DNA from: Parahaliea mediterranea | GTDB taxonomy: Bacteria > Pseudomonadota > Gammaproteobacteria > Pseudomonadales > Halieaceae | Direction of reading: 5' to 3' | Length of the DNA: 64,000 nucleotides | Assembly: GCF_003402235.1 (NCBI RefSeq) | Contig: NZ_QEWO01000003.1 | Span: 558,001-622,000 of the forward strand | Shown: piece after piece, positions 16,949-25,778 of the stretch | How positions within the stretch are numbered: the stretch's first letter is position 1 | Layout of the letters: each line of letters opens with the position of its first letter | Notes under the pieces: model-generated | What the model saw: only the letters and a program-made list of their open reading frames with translations | The model's database searches: none | What the model was told of the DNA's origin: nothing | Translations under genes and position numbers: made by a program

Positions 16949-18082
16949 ATGCACGACGACCCCAGCGACAACGCGCCGCTACGCAAGATCATCCACATTG
17001 ATATGGATGCCTTCTTCGCCAGCGTGGAACAGCGCGACAACCCCGACCTGCGCGGCAAGCCGGTGGCGGTGGGCGGTTCGTCGGCGCGCGGGGTGGTGGC
17101 AGCGGCCAGTTACGAGGCGCGGCAGTTTGGTGTGCGCTCGGCCATGCCCTCGGTCACCGCCCGGCGACGCTGCCCGACGCTGGTCTTTGTAAAACCCCGC
17201 TTTGAGGTCTACCGGGCCGTGTCGCAGCAGATACACGCCATCTTCCGCCGCTACACCGACCTGATCGAGCCCCTGTCGCTGGACGAGGCCTATCTCGATG
17301 TGAGCGAAGACCGCCTGGCCATCGGCAGTGCCACCGGCATTGCCCTGGCGATACGCCGGCAGATTCTTGCCGACACCGGGCTCACCGCCAGTGCCGGCAT
17401 CAGCTACAACAAGTTCCTGGCTAAAATCGCCTCGGACCAGAACAAACCCAATGGCCAGTGTGTGGTGCGCCCGGAACAGGGCCCCGCCTTTGTCGCCGCC
17501 CTGCCGGCCCGGCGCTTTTACGGTGTGGGCCCAAAAACGGCCGAGAAAATGGCGCGGCTTGGCATTCACAGCGGGGCGGATTTGCGCGACTGCGCGCTGG
17601 ATTTTTTACAACAGCATTTTGGCAAGTCGGCGGAGTATCTCTACCGCGCCAGCCGGGGCATCGACCACCGCCCGGTCAAACCCGACCGCATTCGCAAATC
17701 CATCGGCGCCGAGCGCACCTACGGTGAAGACCTGCAGGACGAGGCGGCCCTGCGCAACGCACTGGAGGCCATTGCCAGCACGGTATGGGAGCGGGCGCAT
17801 CGGCACGGCAGCCGGGGGCGCACCGTCACGCTGAAGCTCAAGTTCAATGACTTCCGCCAGATCACCCGGGCGCGCTCGCTGGAAGCACCGGTCGCCAGCC
17901 GCGATGCCCTGGCGGCCATCGGCCAGGCATTATTGGGTGCGCAGTTGCCGCTGCCCCGGGGCGCGCGCCTGCTGGGGCTGACGCTGTCCACCCTGGAGCC
18001 CGCCCATGCCGAGCGCGCCCCCGCTCCAGCCCCCGCCAGCGTCACCGAAGCGCCGCCACGGCAGGGGCGGTTTGCGTTCTAG
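16949..18082 (+). CDS. dinB: DNA polymerase IV (Y-family)
   Basis: 377 residues with the Y-family motifs: RKIIHIDMDAFFASVEQRDNP (first catalytic Asp), PLSLDEAYLDVS (catalytic Asp-Glu), GISYNKFLAKIASDQNKPNG and the little-finger domain FNDFRQITRARSLEAP. Performs error-prone translesion synthesis on stalled forks. The ATG at 16949 is chosen because the upstream in-frame extension does not resemble DinB and would run into the repeat array. There is no Shine-Dalgarno in front of it. The C-terminus ends in Ala/Pro-rich sequence without an obvious QLxLF clamp-binding motif; the final PRQGRFAF may substitute. It converges on the DUF454 gene, 8 bp between stops. Confidence 0.93.
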   Translation: MHDDPSDNAPLRKIIHIDMDAFFASVEQRDNPDLRGKPVAVGGSSARGVVAAASYEARQFGVRSAMPSVTARRRCPTLVFVKPRFEVYRAVSQQIHAIFRRYTDLIEPLSLDEAYLDVSEDRLAIGSATGIALAIRRQILADTGLTASAGISYNKFLAKIASDQNKPNGQCVVRPEQGPAFVAALPARRFYGVGPKTAEKMARLGIHSGADLRDCALDFLQQHFGKSAEYLYRASRGIDHRPVKPDRIRKSIGAERTYGEDLQDEAALRNALEAIASTVWERAHRHGSRGRTVTLKLKFNDFRQITRARSLEAPVASRDALAAIGQALLGAQLPLPRGARLLGLTLSTLEPAHAERAPAPAPASVTEAPPRQGRFAF

Positions 18083-18090
18083 GGCAGCAA

Positions 18091-18513
18091 TCAGGCCAGG
18101 CCGCCGTCTTCCGGGCGGCGCCACAACCAGATGGCCACCGCCAGCATGGTGGCCGGCGCAACCACCTGCACCCAGGGTGTCAACGGCAGGTACACAATCA
18201 GCGCGCTGCTCAGGGCCATCATGAGGGTGGCGGACCACTTGGCGCGGCGCGGCACCGCGCCCCGCTCGCGCCAGGCGCGAATGCTGGGGCCGTGGCGCGG
18301 GTGGGCCAGCAGCCAGCGCTCCACCGCCGGCCAGCCCCGGCTGGCGCACCAGGCCGCCAGCAGCCAGAACGGCACGGTGGGCAGGCCCGGCAGCACAATG
18401 CCCACCGCGCCCAGCAGCAGCGCCAGCAGGGCGGCAAACCGCCACAGCAGGGCCGCCACGGGGCCGGGAGTGGGTGGGCCGGGGGGCCGGTTCTGAGTAG
18501 TAGTATTCTTCAC
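18091..18513 (-). CDS. DUF454/YbaN-family inner-membrane protein
   Basis: 140 residues, GTG start. Hydrophobic segments at about 18-45 and 88-125 flank the family signature GAVGIVLPGLPTVPFWLLAAWCASRGWP and LLAHPRHGPSIRAWRERGAVP. E. coli YbaN is the best-known member; function unknown. AAGGA lies about 12 bp before the GTG. The N-terminus is a short Pro/Thr/Asn-rich tail. Single-gene unit divergent from the Anbu gene. Confidence 0.85.
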   Translation of the reverse strand: MKNTTTQNRPPGPPTPGPVAALLWRFAALLALLLGAVGIVLPGLPTVPFWLLAAWCASRGWPAVERWLLAHPRHGPSIRAWRERGAVPRRAKWSATLMMALSSALIVYLPLTPWVQVVAPATMLAVAIWLWRRPEDGGLA

Positions 18514-18575
18514 GGGGAGTCAGTATCCTTCGCTGCTCCTGAATTGCAAACTGGCCGTCCGGCCCGCTTCCACCG

Positions 18576-19325
18576 ATGACTTACTGCCTGGCCATTGCCC
18601 TCGATGAGGGCCTGGTATTCTGCTCTGACTCCCGCACCAACGCCGGCGCCGATCGCGTCAGTACCTACAGCAAGATGCACCGCTTCTCGGTGCCCTACGA
18701 CCGCTCACTGATTCTGCTCAGCGCCGGCAACCTGGCCACCAGCCAGGCGGTGGTGGCGCAGATCCAGCGGGATCTGGAAGAAGACGCCGCCTTCAACATC
18801 CTGAAGGCAAAGTACCTGGCGGACGTTGCCCACTACGTGGGCAAAATCAGCGTCAGCGAGCAGGCCAAGTACAGTGGCGAGGGCGGCCCGGGGGCCGGCT
18901 TCAATGCCGGGGCGACGTTTATCCTCGGCGGGCAGATCAAGGGCCGCCCGCCAGAGCTGTACATGATCTACCCCGAGGGCAACCACATCACGGCCTCGGA
19001 GCAGCACCCCTACCTGCAGATTGGCGAAACCAAGTACGGCAAGCCGATTCTTGATCGCATCATCCGCAACGACACGCCCTACGAAACCGCCATGCGCTGC
19101 GCCCTGGTGTCGCTGGACTCCACCATCCGCTCCAATGCCACAGTGGGGCCGCCCATCGAGTGCCTGTTCTACCGCGCCGACAGCCTGCAACCCCAGACGC
19201 AGTACTTCAAGCTGGAGGAGCACCACCCCTACCTGACCCAGCTGCGCCAGTCCTGGGACGACAATATCCGTCAGGCATTCAACAACCTGCCGCCGCTCAC
19301 TGAGGTGTTTGCAAACGGGCAATGA
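18576..19325 (+). CDS. Anbu: proteasome-type (HslV-like) peptidase
   Basis: 249 residues beginning MTYCLAIALDEGLVFCSDSRTNAGADRVSTYSKMHRF, the signature of Anbu, the bacterial beta-subunit homologue of HslV/20S proteasome. After Met removal Thr2 would be the N-terminal nucleophile. LLSAGNLATSQAV and LGGQIKGRPPELYMIYPEGN are family-typical. Anbu assembles as open helical or ring oligomers; its substrates are not known. Its usual companions are a circularly permuted ATP-grasp, an alpha-E protein and a transglutaminase. The first two are here on the opposite strand, but a zinc metallopeptidase occupies the third place, and the two 3' ends overlap by 29 bp. No good Shine-Dalgarno precedes the ATG. 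Confidence 0.92.
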   Translation: MTYCLAIALDEGLVFCSDSRTNAGADRVSTYSKMHRFSVPYDRSLILLSAGNLATSQAVVAQIQRDLEEDAAFNILKAKYLADVAHYVGKISVSEQAKYSGEGGPGAGFNAGATFILGGQIKGRPPELYMIYPEGNHITASEQHPYLQIGETKYGKPILDRIIRNDTPYETAMRCALVSLDSTIRSNATVGPPIECLFYRADSLQPQTQYFKLEEHHPYLTQLRQSWDDNIRQAFNNLPPLTEVFANGQ

Positions 19326-20337
19326 CCCGGTCGGCAAAAGCCAGTTTGCGCTCTACCTCGCTGTTGATCACAAAGGGATAGGCGTCGCCGTGGCCGACGC
19401 TGCGGTTGAGTTCGTTCAGCGCCAGGCTCAACTCGCGCCACTGGGCGATGCGCCCGTCCATGTCCAGGGCGTCCGGCCCCCAGGGAATCACATCGTGGGC
19501 CGCGGCCGTTTCCAGGGCGTCGTAGATGTGCAGGTAGTGCCCCCAGGTTTCTGCCCAGTCTTCTGAGGGGTGAGCGCTGGCGTAGGCGCTGATGTAGCGC
19601 TCGCGCCAGTTAGGGGGCGGGCCTTGGGCATAGTGGCGCGACAGGGCGCTGGCGTAGTCTTCCCGCTCGTCACCGAACAGATCGGTAAATTCGCTGCGCA
19701 AGGCGGCATCCGGGTTCAGATGGGCCCAGTAGTAATGCCCGGATTCGTGCCGCAGGTGTCCGAGCACGGTGCGGTAGCGTTCGTTGAGCTGCTCGCGGGC
19801 CGCCGCCCGGGCCACGCTATCGGCTTCCAGGGTATTGATGGTGATCACCCCGCCCAGGTAGCCGGTGCTGGCAAAGGTTTCGGCGTATTCCTCGCGGCTG
19901 CGGCCGTCCTCGACAAAGTCCAGCAGCAACCCGCCGGGGTCGCGCCAGCCGCTGACCAGGGGCAGCCCCAGCCGCATCAGGGTAAAGAACAGGCGCTTTT
20001 TACCCTCCTCCAACACCCGCCAGCGCTGCTGGTTGCCGGGCAGGGACTGGTTGGGCACGGTGCGGTTGAACTGGCAGGCAAAGCACAGCCGCTGGTCGCT
20101 GTGCTGTGGCACCAGCCAGTTGCAAACATCAAAGTCCACGCGGTTACCGCAGTGGCGAAAGGGCTCGCCGTCCACGGTTTCGCAGTGCTCGCCAAGGCGG
20201 CCGCTATCGCCATCGCCGCAGGTCAGGGCGCGCATAATCAGTTGGTCGCTGTCAAAGCCGAGGCGCGCGCCACAGTGCAGGCACTGCTGGCTGTCAAAAA
20301 AAACCTGGTTGCCACAGCGGCAGAACAAGCGCTTCAT
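19297..20337 (-). CDS. Zinc-ribbon putative zinc metallopeptidase (Anbu-locus type)
   Basis: 346 residues. The N-terminus carries zinc-ribbon cysteines (C6-x-C8 and C19-x2-C22, then a second set around CGNRV ... CFACQFN), followed by a catalytic domain with HESGH (HExxH zincin) in HLRHESGHYYWAHL near residue 195-205 and a downstream EDWAETWGHYLHIYD that could give the third ligand. This matches the putative zinc-binding metallopeptidase family often found near Anbu genes. Cytoplasmic: no signal peptide. It is the last gene of the ATP-grasp/alpha-E operon (13 bp gap) and its 3' end overlaps Anbu on the other strand. Substrate unknown. Confidence 0.85.
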   Translation of the reverse strand: MKRLFCRCGNQVFFDSQQCLHCGARLGFDSDQLIMRALTCGDGDSGRLGEHCETVDGEPFRHCGNRVDFDVCNWLVPQHSDQRLCFACQFNRTVPNQSLPGNQQRWRVLEEGKKRLFFTLMRLGLPLVSGWRDPGGLLLDFVEDGRSREEYAETFASTGYLGGVITINTLEADSVARAAAREQLNERYRTVLGHLRHESGHYYWAHLNPDAALRSEFTDLFGDEREDYASALSRHYAQGPPPNWRERYISAYASAHPSEDWAETWGHYLHIYDALETAAAHDVIPWGPDALDMDGRIAQWRELSLALNELNRSVGHGDAYPFVINSEVERKLAFADRVIARLQTPQ

Positions 20338-20350
20338 CGCCCTGCCCCGG

Positions 20351-21289
20351 CTAGCGGGCCTCCGGCTGGAACCAGGTATCGCTGATGGTGTCGTGCAGCT
20401 GGTTGATCAGCCCCTGAAAGTCATCAATATAGCGGTGTATGTCGTCGGGGCTCATGGTATCGGCATGGAAACGGCCCAGCTTGCGCCGCGCCCGTTCCAG
20501 CTGGCGCATGGCCGCCTCGTTGTTGGACAGGGGGCGCAGGGACTCGCGAATCCCGCGCAGGCAGAAGGCCACCGAGCGCGGGTGGTCCGCCTCCTTCAGC
20601 ACAAACTCCGCCACCGAGGCCCCATCCAGCAGCGGCCCCACCATGCGCCGGTAGGCACCCAGGCCAGACAGCGACTGCAACAGCGAGCTCCACACCAGCG
20701 GGTCGATGGCGGCAAAGCGGCTGTCGCGCTCCATCAGTTCCATCACCCCCACATCCACCACCCGGGTGGTCATGTCGGAGCGCTCCAGCAAGTGGCCAAG
20801 GCGAGTGAAGCGGTAGGCGTGGTCGCGGCTCAGGGTGGTCTGCAGCATGCCGTTGATCATCTGGCAGCGGCTGACCACCTCGTCGAGGAATGCCTGGCGA
20901 TTACGCCGCCCCACGGACTTGTCGGCCGCCTCTTTCACAAACAGGTGCAGTTCGTTGACCTGCTCCCAGGTTTCCTCCGGCAGCACATCGCGGGTGGTGC
21001 GCACGTTTTCCCGGGCGCTGCGCACCGAGGCGGCAACGCTGCTGGGGTTGTCGGTGTCCGCCACCAGGAACTTGACGATATTGGCTTCGTTGGCCACCCG
21101 GTAGCGGCTGTAAAACCAGGGCTCGGCGTCGAGGATGCGCAGCAGCACATCCCAGCCCAGCTCGGCGCCACTGGGAATGTCCATGATCAGCAGGTGATAG
21201 CTGCTGACCAGCCGCGCGGTGTCTTCGGCGCGCTCCAGATAACGGGCTTTCCAGTACAGGCGGTCTGCCACCCGAGACAGCATGGTCAT
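20351..21289 (-). CDS. Alpha-E domain protein (DUF403/COG2307)
   Basis: 312 residues, all-helical, beginning MTMLSRVADRLYWKARYLERAEDTARLV, the signature of the alpha-E family. These proteins are encoded almost always next to circularly permuted ATP-grasp proteins and are thought to take part in peptide-bond or amide synthesis of a small peptide tag. The start overlaps the ATP-grasp stop by 4 bp (ATGA), indicating translational coupling. No catalytic residues are established for the family. Confidence 0.92.
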   Translation of the reverse strand: MTMLSRVADRLYWKARYLERAEDTARLVSSYHLLIMDIPSGAELGWDVLLRILDAEPWFYSRYRVANEANIVKFLVADTDNPSSVAASVRSARENVRTTRDVLPEETWEQVNELHLFVKEAADKSVGRRNRQAFLDEVVSRCQMINGMLQTTLSRDHAYRFTRLGHLLERSDMTTRVVDVGVMELMERDSRFAAIDPLVWSSLLQSLSGLGAYRRMVGPLLDGASVAEFVLKEADHPRSVAFCLRGIRESLRPLSNNEAAMRQLERARRKLGRFHADTMSPDDIHRYIDDFQGLINQLHDTISDTWFQPEAR

Positions 21290-22734
21290 ACTTTGCCCTC
21301 CACAATCCAGGTATCCTTGCTGCCGCCGCCCTGGGACGAGTTCACCACCAGCGAGCCCTTCACCAGCGCCACCCGGGTCAGCCCGCCGGGCGTCACCCAG
21401 CTGTTCTTGCCCTGCAAAATGAAGGGCCGCAAATCCAGGTGGCGGGGTTCGATAGTGTCGTCGCAGTAGGTGGGCGCGGTGGACAGGGACAGGGTCGGCT
21501 GGGCGATATAGTTGCGTGGGTTTTTCTCGATCAGGCCGGCAAACTTGCGCCGGGTGGCGGCGCTGGCGTGGGGGCCAACCATAATGCCGTAGCCGCCGGA
21601 CTCATTGGCCGGCTTCACCACCAGTTTGTCGAGGTTGTTCAGCACATAGTCGCGGTCTTTCTCGTCCATGCACAGGTAGGTGGGCACGCTGTCGATCAGG
21701 GGCTTTTCGCCAAGGTAGTAACGGATCATCTCCGGCACATAGGCGTACACCACTTTGTCGTCCGCCACGCCGCTGCCCGGCGCGTTGGCGATGGCCACCT
21801 TGCCCGCCTTCCAGGCGCGCATCAGCCCGGAAATACCCAGCACCGAATCCTCGCGGAAGGCCTCCGGGTCCATAAAGTCTTCGTCGATGCGGCGGTAGAT
21901 CACATCCACCCGCACCGGGCCGTCCACGGTCCGCATGTACACGCATTCGTCGTCGCCCACCATCAGGTCTGGCCCTTCCACCAATTCCGCGCCCATGCCG
22001 TGGGCGAGGAAGGCGTGCTCGAAATAGGCTGAATTATAAATACCCGGCGTCAGCACCACGATGCACGGGCGCTTGCGATCGCGCGGCGACAGGGAGGCCA
22101 GCGTGCGGTACAGCTGGGATGGATAATCGTCCACCGGCAGAATGCTGTAGTTCTCGAACAGCTCCGGCAGCACGCGCTTGGTGATTTCGCGGTTCTCCAC
22201 CATGTAGGACACGCCCGAGGGCACCCGCAGGTTGTCCTCCAGCACATAGAACTTGCCGTCTACATTGCGCACCAGGTCGGAGCCGCAGATATGCGCCCAC
22301 ACTCCGTAGCGCGGCGACATGCCCCGGCACTGGGGCTTGTAGTTGCTGGACTCCAGCACGATGTCCGCCGGCACCAGGCCATCGGCCAGAATGCGCTGCT
22401 TGTTGTAGATGTCGTCGATAAAGCAGTTCAGGGCGCGGCTGCGCTGGATCAGCCCGCGGCTGACTTTTTTCCACTGCTTGGCGGAAATAACCCGGGGAAT
22501 GATGTCGAAGGGCCAGGCGCGGTCGATATTGCCGCCTTCGGTGTACACCGTGAAGGAAATGCCCATCTCGCGAATGGCCAGTTCCGCCGCTTCGCGCCGG
22601 GCCGCCATTTCCTCGGCATCCAGCTCCTGGAACAGTTGCACGGCGCCGCGAGCGGCAGTGCGGGGGGAGCCGCGATCGGTAATCAGTTCGTCGTAGAACG
22701 CCCCCGGCTGATAGGAAGACCAGTGATTATTCAT
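21286..22734 (-). CDS. Circularly permuted type-2 ATP-grasp protein (COG2308)
   Basis: 482 residues. Start chosen at the ATG at 22734 (AGGGGGTGA upstream); it opens MNNHWSSYQPGAFYDELI, the conserved family N-terminus. Characteristic blocks: SFTVYTEGGNIDRAWPFDIIPRVI, YVLEDNLRVPSGVSYMVENRE, DDECVYMRTVDGPVRVDVIYRRIDEDFMDP, LVVKPANESGGYGIMVGPHAS and the C-terminal GGLTRVALVKGSLVVNSSQGGGSKDTWIV. ATP-grasp enzymes join a carboxylate to an amine. With the alpha-E partner it probably makes a short peptide or modifies a protein. First gene of the three-gene operon. Confidence 0.93.
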   Translation of the reverse strand: MNNHWSSYQPGAFYDELITDRGSPRTAARGAVQLFQELDAEEMAARREAAELAIREMGISFTVYTEGGNIDRAWPFDIIPRVISAKQWKKVSRGLIQRSRALNCFIDDIYNKQRILADGLVPADIVLESSNYKPQCRGMSPRYGVWAHICGSDLVRNVDGKFYVLEDNLRVPSGVSYMVENREITKRVLPELFENYSILPVDDYPSQLYRTLASLSPRDRKRPCIVVLTPGIYNSAYFEHAFLAHGMGAELVEGPDLMVGDDECVYMRTVDGPVRVDVIYRRIDEDFMDPEAFREDSVLGISGLMRAWKAGKVAIANAPGSGVADDKVVYAYVPEMIRYYLGEKPLIDSVPTYLCMDEKDRDYVLNNLDKLVVKPANESGGYGIMVGPHASAATRRKFAGLIEKNPRNYIAQPTLSLSTAPTYCDDTIEPRHLDLRPFILQGKNSWVTPGGLTRVALVKGSLVVNSSQGGGSKDTWIVEGKV

Positions 22735-22836
22735 CTTCTGCTTCACCCCCTGAGTCCAATACAGCGGAGGGATGACCGCAGGCCACCGGTACCGCACTGT
22801 GGGAAGATGCCCCGAGAGTAGCGCAAAGCCGCAGGC

Positions 22837-22850
22837 GCGGCTATAGCCGC
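22837..22850. promoter_or_regulatory. Perfect 14-bp palindrome in divergent intergenic region
   Basis: GCGGCTATAGCCGC is exactly self-complementary and sits between the ATP-grasp operon and the molybdopterin oxidoreductase gene, where a shared operator could control both. Palindromes of this length are uncommon by chance, but no regulator is identified. Confidence 0.4.
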
Positions 22851-22937
22851 AGGAGGATGGCTGCCTGGCTCGCTTCAAGCGCTGCGCACCAGGCGCTACA
22901 CTCCAGACAAACCATAATCAAACTCAGGACTGCCGCC

Positions 22938-25085
22938 ATGCCACTGACCACCGACACCCCGCCATCGGCCGAAACCCGCCTGCACCACCGCGCCTGTCAC
23001 CTCTGCGAAGCCATCTGCGGATTGCTGATAGAAACCCGCGGCGAGGACATCGTCAGTATCAAGGGCGACCCGGACGACCCTCTCAGCCGCGGCCATATCT
23101 GCCCCAAAGCCATCGCCCTGAAGGACATCCACGAAGACCCTGACCGGCTGCGCGGCCCGGTAAAGAAAGTGCCGGGCGCCAACGGCAGCTCCACCTGGCA
23201 GGCCATCGGCTGGGAGGAAGCGCTGGACAGTGCCGCCGAAGGGCTGGTGCGCATCACCCGGGCGCACGGCGTAAACGCCCTTGGCATCTACATGGGCAAC
23301 CCGACGGTGCACAACCACGGCATGATGACCCACCAGGGCCAGCTGTTTCGGCACTTTCGCACCGACAACCGCTTCTCCGCCACATCGGTGGATCAATTGC
23401 CCCATCACCTGGTGGCCCTGTGGCTGTTTGGCCACAAGCTGATGTTCCCCATTCCGGATATCGACCGCAGCGACTACTTCCTGATGCTCGGCGCCAACCC
23501 GGTGGCGTCCAACGGCAGCATCTGGACCGTGCCGGACATTCGCCGCCGTATCAGCGACTTTAAACAGCGCGGCGGCAAGCTGGTGGTGATCGACCCGCGT
23601 CGCACCGAAACCGCAGCGCTGGCCAGCGAGCACCACTTCATTACCCCCGGCACCGATGCCCTGCTGCTGGCCGCCCTGCTGCACACCCTGTTCAGCGAGA
23701 ACCTGGCCAACCCCGGCCACCTGGCCCCGTTCGTTAAAGGGCTGGATGCCGTGGCGGGTGCGCTGGATGCCTTTACGCCCGAGTTCGCCGCCGCCCACTG
23801 CGGCATTGCCGCCGACACCATCCGCGCCATGGCGCGGGATTTTGCCCGCGCCGGCGCCGCCATCTGCTACGGCCGCATGGGGGTTTCCACCCAGCGTTAC
23901 GGCACCCTGTGCCAGTGGCTGATCCAGCTCATCAACATCGCCACCGGCAACCTGGACAAGCCCGGCGGCTCCCTGTTCACCCTGCCGGCCGTGGACCAGA
24001 TGCAGAGCGTCAGCCCCGGCGGCTTTGGCCGCCACCACAGCCGTGTGCGGCACCTGCCGGAGTTCGACCGGGAGCTGCCCGCTTCCACCCTGGCCGAGGA
24101 AATCACCACCCCCGGCGAAGGGCAGATACGCGCCCTGTTCACCGGGGCCGGCAACCCGGTGCTGTCCACCCCCAACGGCCGCCAGTTGGACGCGGCGCTG
24201 GAACAGCTCGAATTCATGGTGTCGCTGGACCCCTACATCAACGAGACCACCCGGCACGCCGACATCATCCTGCCCCCCACCTCCCCGCTGGAGCACGACC
24301 ACTACGACCTCGCCTTCCACGTCAACGCCATGCGCAACACCGCGCGCTTCAGCGAGGCGGTGTTTGCCAAACCCGAGGGCAGCCTGCACGACTGGGAGAT
24401 CTTCAACGCCCTGGCAGCGCGCGTGGCCGCCCTGCTGGAGCAGGACCACCGCGACGCCCCCGCGCCGGATGTCATCATCGACGCGGGCCTCAAACTCGGC
24501 CCCTACGGCGAGCAGCACGAATTGCAGCTGAACCTGGAACGCCTGCGCCAGCAGCCCTCCGGGGTTGACCTGGGGCCGCTGCAATCGCAGCTGCCACAGC
24601 GCCTGCGCACGGCGCAGCAGACCATCGACTGCGCCACCGCCCAGCCACTGGCCGACCTGGTCCGGCTGCAGGCGGAGTTTGCCGACCCCGGCGAGGCCGG
24701 CCTGCGCCTCATTGGCCGGCGCCACCTGCGCTCCAACAACTCCTGGATGCACAACTACCATCGCCTGGTGAAAGGCCCCGGCCGCTGCACCCTGCTGATG
24801 CACCCCGACGACATGGCCGAGCGCACCCTGTCCGATGGCATGGAAGTCACCCTGCGCTCCCGCGCCGGCGAGGTGCGGGTAACGGTGGAAGCCAGCAACG
24901 ACATGATGCCGGGCGTAGTGAGCCTGCCCCACGGCTTTGGCCACCACCGCCCGGGCATGCGCCTTGGCACCGCCAGCCGCCACGCCGGCGTGAGCTGCAA
25001 CGATGTCACCGACGAGCTGGCCCTGGACGCCCTGTCCGGCAACGCCGCTGTGAACGGCATCCCGGTTTCGGTCAGCGCCGCGTGA
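22938..25085 (+). CDS. Molybdopterin-dependent oxidoreductase (formate dehydrogenase/DMSO reductase family)
   Basis: 715 residues. The N-terminus has the four 4Fe-4S cysteines (C20-x2-C23-x3-C27 and C55 in GHICPKA), then the molybdopterin domains (GIYMGNPTVHNHG, YFLMLGANPVASNGSIWTVPDI, GKLVVIDPRRTETA, GAGNPVLSTPNGRQLD) and the C-terminal molydopterin-dinucleotide-binding barrel (RHLRSNNSWMHN, VSLPHGFGHHRPG). It has no Tat signal, so it is cytoplasmic. Start chosen at the ATG with AGGA upstream; the upstream in-frame extension is not family-like. No Cys or Sec is evident at the usual metal-ligand position, as in several uncharacterised members. It stands alone, without electron-transfer subunits or fdhD, so partner and substrate are unknown. 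Confidence 0.88.
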   Translation: MPLTTDTPPSAETRLHHRACHLCEAICGLLIETRGEDIVSIKGDPDDPLSRGHICPKAIALKDIHEDPDRLRGPVKKVPGANGSSTWQAIGWEEALDSAAEGLVRITRAHGVNALGIYMGNPTVHNHGMMTHQGQLFRHFRTDNRFSATSVDQLPHHLVALWLFGHKLMFPIPDIDRSDYFLMLGANPVASNGSIWTVPDIRRRISDFKQRGGKLVVIDPRRTETAALASEHHFITPGTDALLLAALLHTLFSENLANPGHLAPFVKGLDAVAGALDAFTPEFAAAHCGIAADTIRAMARDFARAGAAICYGRMGVSTQRYGTLCQWLIQLINIATGNLDKPGGSLFTLPAVDQMQSVSPGGFGRHHSRVRHLPEFDRELPASTLAEEITTPGEGQIRALFTGAGNPVLSTPNGRQLDAALEQLEFMVSLDPYINETTRHADIILPPTSPLEHDHYDLAFHVNAMRNTARFSEAVFAKPEGSLHDWEIFNALAARVAALLEQDHRDAPAPDVIIDAGLKLGPYGEQHELQLNLERLRQQPSGVDLGPLQSQLPQRLRTAQQTIDCATAQPLADLVRLQAEFADPGEAGLRLIGRRHLRSNNSWMHNYHRLVKGPGRCTLLMHPDDMAERTLSDGMEVTLRSRAGEVRVTVEASNDMMPGVVSLPHGFGHHRPGMRLGTASRHAGVSCNDVTDELALDALSGNAAVNGIPVSVSAA

Positions 25086-25093
25086 GGGCCGCT

Positions 25094-25121
25094 TTGTAGC
25101 GACACCGGTCTCGGCTACACT
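25094..25121 (+). promoter_or_regulatory. Candidate sigma70 promoter for lemA-M48 operon
   Basis: TTGTAG (25094-25099), 16-bp spacer, TACACT (25116-25121), about 27 bp ahead of the LemA start, leaving room for its GGGGAGAG ribosome site. Confidence 0.45.
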
Positions 25122-25147
25122 CGGGAAAACTCAGGGGAGAGAGCGAC

Positions 25148-25744
25148 ATGGAAATCGGCACAATCGTCTTCTGGCTGGTGCTGCTGGGGCTGGTGATTTA
25201 CATCATCAGCATCTACAACCGCCTGGTAACGCTGAAAAACCGCTATCTGAACGCCTTTTCACAGATTGAGGTGCAGCTCAAGCGGCGCTACGACCTGATC
25301 CCCAATCTGGTGGAAACCGCCCGGGCCTACCTCAGCCATGAGCGCGAAACCCTGGAGGCGGTGACCACCGCCCGCAACGATGCCGCCGCCATCCTCAAGG
25401 CGGTGAGCGACGGCAACGTGGGCGGCGAGGCCATGCACAAACTGGCCAGCGCCGAGAACGCCTTGCAGGGCGCGCTGGGCAAGCTTAATGTCACCATGGA
25501 AGCCTACCCGGACCTCAAGGCCTCGGAGAACATGCAGCAGCTGTCCGAGGAACTGACCAACACGGAGAACCGCGTTGCCTTTGCCCGCCAGGGCTACAAC
25601 GACGCGGTGATGGCCTACAACACCTTCCGCCAGAGCTTTCCCCCGGTGTTCTTTGCCGGCAAATTCGGCCACCCCACCGACGCCCAGCTGCTGGAATTCG
25701 ACGATTCGGCGCAAATCCAGGCCGCCCCCAAAGTCAGCTTCTGA
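25148..25744 (+). CDS. lemA: LemA-family membrane protein
   Basis: 198 residues. An N-terminal membrane helix (IVFWLVLLGLVIYIISIY) precedes the LemA domain: YNRLVTLKNRYLNAFSQIEVQLKRRYDLIPNLVETARAYLSHE and the C-terminal FARQGYNDAVMAYNTFRQSFPP. LemA proteins are helical, with the bulk outside the inner membrane in many Gram-negatives, and are typically encoded next to an M48/HtpX-like peptidase, as here (34 bp gap). Strong ribosome site GGGGAGAG. Function in detail unknown; the pairing suggests membrane-protein quality control or signalling. Confidence 0.92.
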   Translation: MEIGTIVFWLVLLGLVIYIISIYNRLVTLKNRYLNAFSQIEVQLKRRYDLIPNLVETARAYLSHERETLEAVTTARNDAAAILKAVSDGNVGGEAMHKLASAENALQGALGKLNVTMEAYPDLKASENMQQLSEELTNTENRVAFARQGYNDAVMAYNTFRQSFPPVFFAGKFGHPTDAQLLEFDDSAQIQAAPKVSF

Positions 25745-25778
25745 ACCCGCGCCGGCGGGCGCGGCGCACTGAACCCAC

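Noticed and set aside
22896-24983. 695-codon minus-strand open frame opposite the molybdopterin oxidoreductase
   Set aside because: Shadow frame: no motifs, and the plus strand has the 4Fe-4S cysteines and cofactor motifs in order.
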